Positions 6,512 to 10,084 of a DNA stretch of 10,084 nt are shown here, piece by piece. The position numbers and the translations under genes are program-made. Below the pieces are notes generated by a model. That model was given only the letters and a program-made list of their open reading frames with translations, ran no database searches and was not told where the DNA came from. The stretch is from the NCBI GenBank assembly GCA_013205415.1, contig JABMMY010000375.1, positions 1 to 10,084 of the forward strand. Reading direction: 5' to 3'. The stretch's first letter is position 1. Each line of letters opens with the position of its first letter. Source of the DNA: Deltaproteobacteria bacterium. Its GTDB lineage: Bacteria; Bdellovibrionota; FAC87; UBA2466.

Positions 6512-6609
6512 ATTCACCACCGAAAAAGTGGTCCTCACCTTGCAATTTAAAATGACGGGCTCTCGCGTGTCATCACTCACAGTGAGTCAAGCTAACCGGT
6601 GCGGGCTGT
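6512..6609 (+). promoter_or_regulatory. Stem-loop-rich leader of gspC
   Basis: Four short inverted repeats follow one another: ACCAC/GTGGT (6516-6532, 7-nt loop), ATGAC/GTCAT (6552-6573), the odd palindrome ACTCAC-A-GTGAGT (6575-6587), and AGC-TAA-CCG-GTG-CGG-GCT (6590-6607, a bulged stem). The last ends 2 nt before the ATG and contains the only Shine-Dalgarno-like bases (GGTG, 6598-6601). The ACTCAC palindrome could equally be a DNA operator. The stems are short, so chance is not excluded. Confidence 0.3.
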
Positions 6610-7608
6610 ATGAAAAACTTTTTCAAAAATTTTTTCAAAAAAAGAGGACCCGATGGCAGTCGTGTACGCCAAGCTTTAAAACCCAATCGTGTTTCCAATG
6701 CTATTCGAAAAAGAATTCCAAAAAAAATTAATTTAGATTCGGTTCAGGAACACTCCCTCTTATTTCGTCTCGGACTAACCAGTCTTGCCGTACTATTGGC
6801 TAGTGCTATAGCCTCCCGCATTATTGGAACCTATTTTGTTCGCCCCACCTATACCCCTTTGCCCCCCAAAAAAGTAACCGCCCCTAAAACAAAGTCAGCC
6901 ACGCAAGATTTCAGTGCTATTGAAAATAGAAATATTTTTAACGTGGAAAATAAAATTCCAGAACCCTTTGATCAAGGACTATTAGATTGTTTCTCGCAAG
7001 CCAAGCCCTCGGCACAACGAATTAAACTACTGGGCACCATTGTGATGACCGATGAAAGTCTTTCTGTGGCGCTTCTTGAAGAGGAGGGTCTTCCTATGAA
7101 AATTGCCATCAAAAAAGACGATACTTTTTCAAATGGACGATTACAGGCCCTTAAAGTAGACAGAAAAAAATTGTGTTTCCAGGTAAAGCAGACTCAAGAA
7201 TTAGAATTCATTGAAATTCCCGACGATACAAATAGTTTAGATCTCTTTGGTTCAGGGAAAACTACGGCTGGTATTACTAAAGTTAGTGAAACCAATTATG
7301 CTCTCAACCAAAGCTACCTAGATGATCAGCTTAAAGATATCAATAATGTTCTCCAAACGGCAAAAGCAGTTCCTTACAACATCGATAATAAAATGAAGGG
7401 GTTCCTAATTCAAAATATTGAACCCGATTCTCCATTTGCCTCTTTAGGCCTAGCACAGGGAGACATTCTGATGTCAGCAAATGATGTTGTCTTCGATAAT
7501 CTGGGTAAAGGGGTCGAGGCCTTCCAAATATTAAGAAATGCAAAACGTATCAATTTGAAGGTGTTGCGAGGGGGACAAGAGGTTCCGCTCTCTTACGAAG
7601 TTAAATGA
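6610..7608 (+). CDS. gspC: Type II secretion system inner-membrane protein GspC
   Basis: This 332-residue bitopic protein has the GspC domain order. There is a cytoplasmic tail (1-48), one membrane helix at about 50-75 (LFRLGLTSLAVLLASAIASRIIG), a Pro/Lys/Thr-rich linker (78-98), the homology-region domain at about 100-205 (IENRNIFNVEN, then IKLLGTIVMTDESLSVALLEE), a linker, and a C-terminal PDZ domain at about 255-332 with GFLIQNIEPDSPFASLGLAQGD as its hallmark. GspC bridges the inner-membrane platform and the secretin, its homology region binding the GspD N0 domain, and gspD follows directly. The cytoplasmic tail is unusually basic, with 14 Lys/Arg in the first 40 residues against one acidic residue. 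An in-frame stop at 6583-6585 fixes 6610 as the only good start. Initiation signals are weak and lie in a possible hairpin. Confidence 0.93.
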   Translation: MKNFFKNFFKKRGPDGSRVRQALKPNRVSNAIRKRIPKKINLDSVQEHSLLFRLGLTSLAVLLASAIASRIIGTYFVRPTYTPLPPKKVTAPKTKSATQDFSAIENRNIFNVENKIPEPFDQGLLDCFSQAKPSAQRIKLLGTIVMTDESLSVALLEEEGLPMKIAIKKDDTFSNGRLQALKVDRKKLCFQVKQTQELEFIEIPDDTNSLDLFGSGKTTAGITKVSETNYALNQSYLDDQLKDINNVLQTAKAVPYNIDNKMKGFLIQNIEPDSPFASLGLAQGDILMSANDVVFDNLGKGVEAFQILRNAKRINLKVLRGGQEVPLSYEVK

Positions 7609-7618
7609 GGCTCTTATG
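7606..7618 (+). promoter_or_regulatory. gspD ribosome binding site overlapping the gspC stop
   Basis: TGAGG (7606-7610) contains the gspC TGA stop and serves as the Shine-Dalgarno of gspD, 5 nt ahead of its ATG (7616). The overlap suggests coupled translation of the two partner proteins. Confidence 0.6.
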
Positions 7619-10084
7619 AAACAAAAACATGTCATCGCTCTTGCTGTTTTTACTCTTTTCTTTAGTTTTCATTTCATGGGAAGAGCAGAAAATCGGCCGG
7701 GCAATACAAATGAAAATCCTTTTGGTTCCAATCCGGAATCACCCTCCCTACCTCCCGGCTCCGAGCTTCAAGAGGACGATAATTTTTTGGCTCCAGATAA
7801 TAATTTTGGATTCCAAGCACCCCCAGACCCATCCTCCGCGATGAATCCCCCTCCGATTTCTCAGCCCCCGCTAAGAAAGACACCTCCCGGTCCCATTGCA
7901 AAGCCATCAAACAGCCCTTCACCAGCTCAATCTCTGGGTAACAATCGCGGTAACATTCCATTAACCACCACCACACCCACAAAACCATCGTCGGAAAAAA
8001 AGAAAGCCGCGCCAAGGCTGGCCGATTATTTAGAACTGGACTCCTCTATTAAATCTTTAGAGGTTAAAAATTTTGATTTACCAGATAAGGACATCAAAGA
8101 TGTAGTAACCTTAATTTCGAAATGGACCGGAAAAAATTTCATTATCGACCAAAAGGTCAGAGGAAAAATCACTATTCTTGGTCCAGCCGCAGTTTCTCTT
8201 CAAGAGGCCTACCAAGCCTTTCTAACAGCTTTAGATGCTAATGGTCTTACGACGGTTCAGGCAGGAAAATATATAAGAATTATCGATTCAGCCGAGGCAA
8301 GAAGGTCTCCAGTAAAAACCTATGCGGGTGATTATGCACCTAAGGACGACCAATTTATTACGCGTATTTTTCAGCTGAAGTTTATTAATGCGGATGAGGT
8401 GCAAAGAGAGTTTAGAGATCTTACCACTCGGCAAGGAAAATTATTTGCTTACGAACCTACAAATTCGATCATCATCACCGATACAGGATCTAACATTCAA
8501 AGGATAAAAGACATTCTAGAAAATTTAGATATTAAAACCTTCGAAACAACTCTTCATGTATTGCGAATTAAGAATGGTGCGGCGAAAGCTATTGCAGATA
8601 TGTTGGGCGAAATTTATAGCGAAGGGAAAAGTTCTCCAGGGCAGCCCCGTTCCTTCAGGAAAAGTGCTCTTGAAAAAACTAGAGGGGGCGGAGTTATTTC
8701 AAAGATTATTCCAGATGAGCAAACCAATAGTCTTGTCGTACTCGCAAATCTATCGGGGTTCGAACAGTTAATTCAATTGGTCGCAAAGCTTGATGTGAAA
8801 ACCAATGATTCTGGAAGAATTCATGTCTACTACTGTGAATATACAAAGTCAGAAGACCTTGCCTCGACGTTATCATCATTATCTGGAGGTGCTGGCAAGG
8901 CATCTAAAAGGGGCTCCTCTTCTTCATCAGCCCCAGGATCCCCTTCCATTTCAAGCGGAAGTAGTGGTCCCGTTTCTGCTGAACTTGAGGGTGGCGTTAA
9001 AGTGACTTCAGATGCCGCAACCAATGCGTTAGTAATCACAGCAAATTCTGTCGACTACCAGACACTAAAAAAGGTAATTAAAAAATTAGATATCCCAAGG
9101 CTGCAGGTTTTTGTTGAAACTGCGATCATTGAAGTGGCTGTCGATGATCTCACAAAAATTGGAACCAACCTAGCGGCGGCAAGTCCAGGGCGAGGTTTTG
9201 CAGGAGGTTTTATTGGTGATTCCGCCTCGCTACTAAGCGCCATTACCGGGGGAATTCCTAGCGAAGGGGCCACCATACCTTTTGCTGCAGGCAATTCATT
9301 CAACTATACGGTTCCTGGTTCCACTCCTATTTCCGTGACTCTCAGTTCATTTATGGGGCTAATTAATTTACTCACAAAGTCCAGTAAATCATCCCTGCTT
9401 TCTACTCCACAAATCATTGCGCTAGATAATGAAAAGGCAGAGTTTCAGGTGCTAGATGAAATTCCAGTTCAAACCTCAGTTGTTCAAGCAGGAACACAGA
9501 TAGGCGGAGCCACCGGAACCATCGAGCGACTCAAAACTGGGATTACAATTAAACTTACCCCTCACATCAATGCGGCCAGCAGAAATATTCGCATGGAGAT
9601 CGAACAAAAAATTGATACCTTCAAACCCAACACCTCGGTGCCGGCTGCTTTAGCCAATTTTCAAGTGGCTACGACCTCTAGAGTCACCAATACTTCTGTC
9701 ATAGTAAAGGACCAGGATTTTGTCATGATGGGCGGTCTTATGTCTGATAAAATTGAGGAAACGGTAGCGAAGGTTCCTCTTTTGGGAGATATTCCTGTCC
9801 TGGGTTGGCTATTTAAATCTAAAAGTTATAAAAACCTAAAAACAAATACTGTAATTTTAATGCATCCCAAAATCATTGGAACAAGTTTAGCGGCTGCAAC
9901 TCAAATTCAAGATAGCCTTGAGAAAAGAGAGGAGTTTGTGGGTCGTCATTTTGGTGGCGATGATCCCAATGAAAAAGAGCTCAATCTACTCAAAGGTAAT
10001 CTTAGAGAACAGGCCGAGCGCGGGTTAGGTCAACCGGCCTTCGATTATCGCAACAATGACGATGATGAGATTAATGCCCCAGAA
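7616..10084 (+). CDS. gspD: Type II secretion system secretin GspD (3' end beyond the window)
   Basis: The frame is open for 823 codons to the right edge without a stop. It begins with a signal peptide (MKQKHVIALAVFTLFFSF, cut near ...MGRA at 24), then a Pro/Asn/Ser-rich low-complexity stretch (25-140). Next come the secretin modules: N0 at about 147-228 (SLEVKNFDLPDKDIKDVV, WTGKNFIID), N1 at about 243-306, N2 at about 309-395 and N3 at about 401-494, which contains a Ser/Gly-rich insertion (423-451). The outer-membrane beta domain runs from about 495 to 755 and carries the secretin signature VPLLGDIPVLGWLF (720-733). The remaining charged tail (EEFVGRHF, NNDDDE) would correspond to the pilotin-binding S-domain region. 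GspD forms the multimeric outer-membrane gate for folded proteins, and its N0 domain contacts GspC, encoded immediately upstream. GspD proteins are usually about 650-700 residues, so this one is long, mainly because of the N-terminal linker. The 7616 start is fixed by the TGAGG site and signal peptide. Confidence 0.96.
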   Translation, partial: MKQKHVIALAVFTLFFSFHFMGRAENRPGNTNENPFGSNPESPSLPPGSELQEDDNFLAPDNNFGFQAPPDPSSAMNPPPISQPPLRKTPPGPIAKPSNSPSPAQSLGNNRGNIPLTTTTPTKPSSEKKKAAPRLADYLELDSSIKSLEVKNFDLPDKDIKDVVTLISKWTGKNFIIDQKVRGKITILGPAAVSLQEAYQAFLTALDANGLTTVQAGKYIRIIDSAEARRSPVKTYAGDYAPKDDQFITRIFQLKFINADEVQREFRDLTTRQGKLFAYEPTNSIIITDTGSNIQRIKDILENLDIKTFETTLHVLRIKNGAAKAIADMLGEIYSEGKSSPGQPRSFRKSALEKTRGGGVISKIIPDEQTNSLVVLANLSGFEQLIQLVAKLDVKTNDSGRIHVYYCEYTKSEDLASTLSSLSGGAGKASKRGSSSSSAPGSPSISSGSSGPVSAELEGGVKVTSDAATNALVITANSVDYQTLKKVIKKLDIPRLQVFVETAIIEVAVDDLTKIGTNLAAASPGRGFAGGFIGDSASLLSAITGGIPSEGATIPFAAGNSFNYTVPGSTPISVTLSSFMGLINLLTKSSKSSLLSTPQIIALDNEKAEFQVLDEIPVQTSVVQAGTQIGGATGTIERLKTGITIKLTPHINAASRNIRMEIEQKIDTFKPNTSVPAALANFQVATTSRVTNTSVIVKDQDFVMMGGLMSDKIEETVAKVPLLGDIPVLGWLFKSKSYKNLKTNTVILMHPKIIGTSLAAATQIQDSLEKREEFVGRHFGGDDPNEKELNLLKGNLREQAERGLGQPAFDYRNNDDDEINAPE

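Noticed and set aside
6474..6731. Open frame of 85 codons overlapping the gspC promoter and 5' end
   Set aside because: It covers the promoter hexamers, runs out of frame into clear gspC coding sequence, and its product has no recognisable features. It is a shadow frame.
7674..8015. Minus-strand open frame of 113 codons within gspD
   Set aside because: It lies antisense to the proline-rich GspD linker, whose C-rich codons leave few stops on the other strand. There is no domain and no ribosome-site support.

Overview
This is an ordinary chromosomal stretch of a Gram-negative bacterium: AT-leaning, densely coded, with an inner and an outer membrane (type II secretion secretin, FtsEX with a periplasmic partner). 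Gene content and protein style fit the Bdellovibrionota or a related deep-branching proteobacterial group. That assignment is a tentative inference, because no 16S rRNA or other species marker is present.

Layout. Positions 1-2037 (minus strand) hold a tight division/cell-wall cluster, ftsE, ftsX and an EnvC-like coiled-coil protein. ftsX starts 3 nt after the ftsE stop, and the third gene starts inside the ftsX stop codon. The EnvC-like gene runs off the left edge. A tRNA-Cys(GCA) lies on the plus strand at 2236-2307, between minus-strand genes. Positions 2357-3721 encode an OPA-family (GlpT/UhpT-like) organophosphate:phosphate antiporter with its own likely promoter. Positions 3807-4982 hold a divergent shikimate dehydrogenase-like protein behind a small secreted four-cysteine protein. 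Positions 5068-6362 hold a CzcD/ZitB-type zinc efflux transporter whose start lies 2 nt after the stop of a DUF309 protein. From 6610 onward the plus strand carries gspC and gspD of a type II secretion system; gspD is still open at the right edge.

How the parts work together. FtsE/FtsX is an ATP-driven membrane complex that in other bacteria activates cell-wall amidases through EnvC-type coiled-coil proteins, so the left cluster is a septal peptidoglycan-splitting module. GspC links the inner-membrane secretion platform to the GspD secretin in the outer membrane, and the two are translationally close. The middle genes are housekeeping or transport functions with no obvious shared pathway.

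I found no CRISPR array, insertion sequence, phage gene, toxin-antitoxin pair or recognisable defence system. The points most worth a second look are a stem-loop-rich leader in front of gspC, a long proline-rich linker in GspD before the N0 domain, a shikimate dehydrogenase with both substrate-binding serines apparently changed to threonine, and the small secreted cysteine protein.
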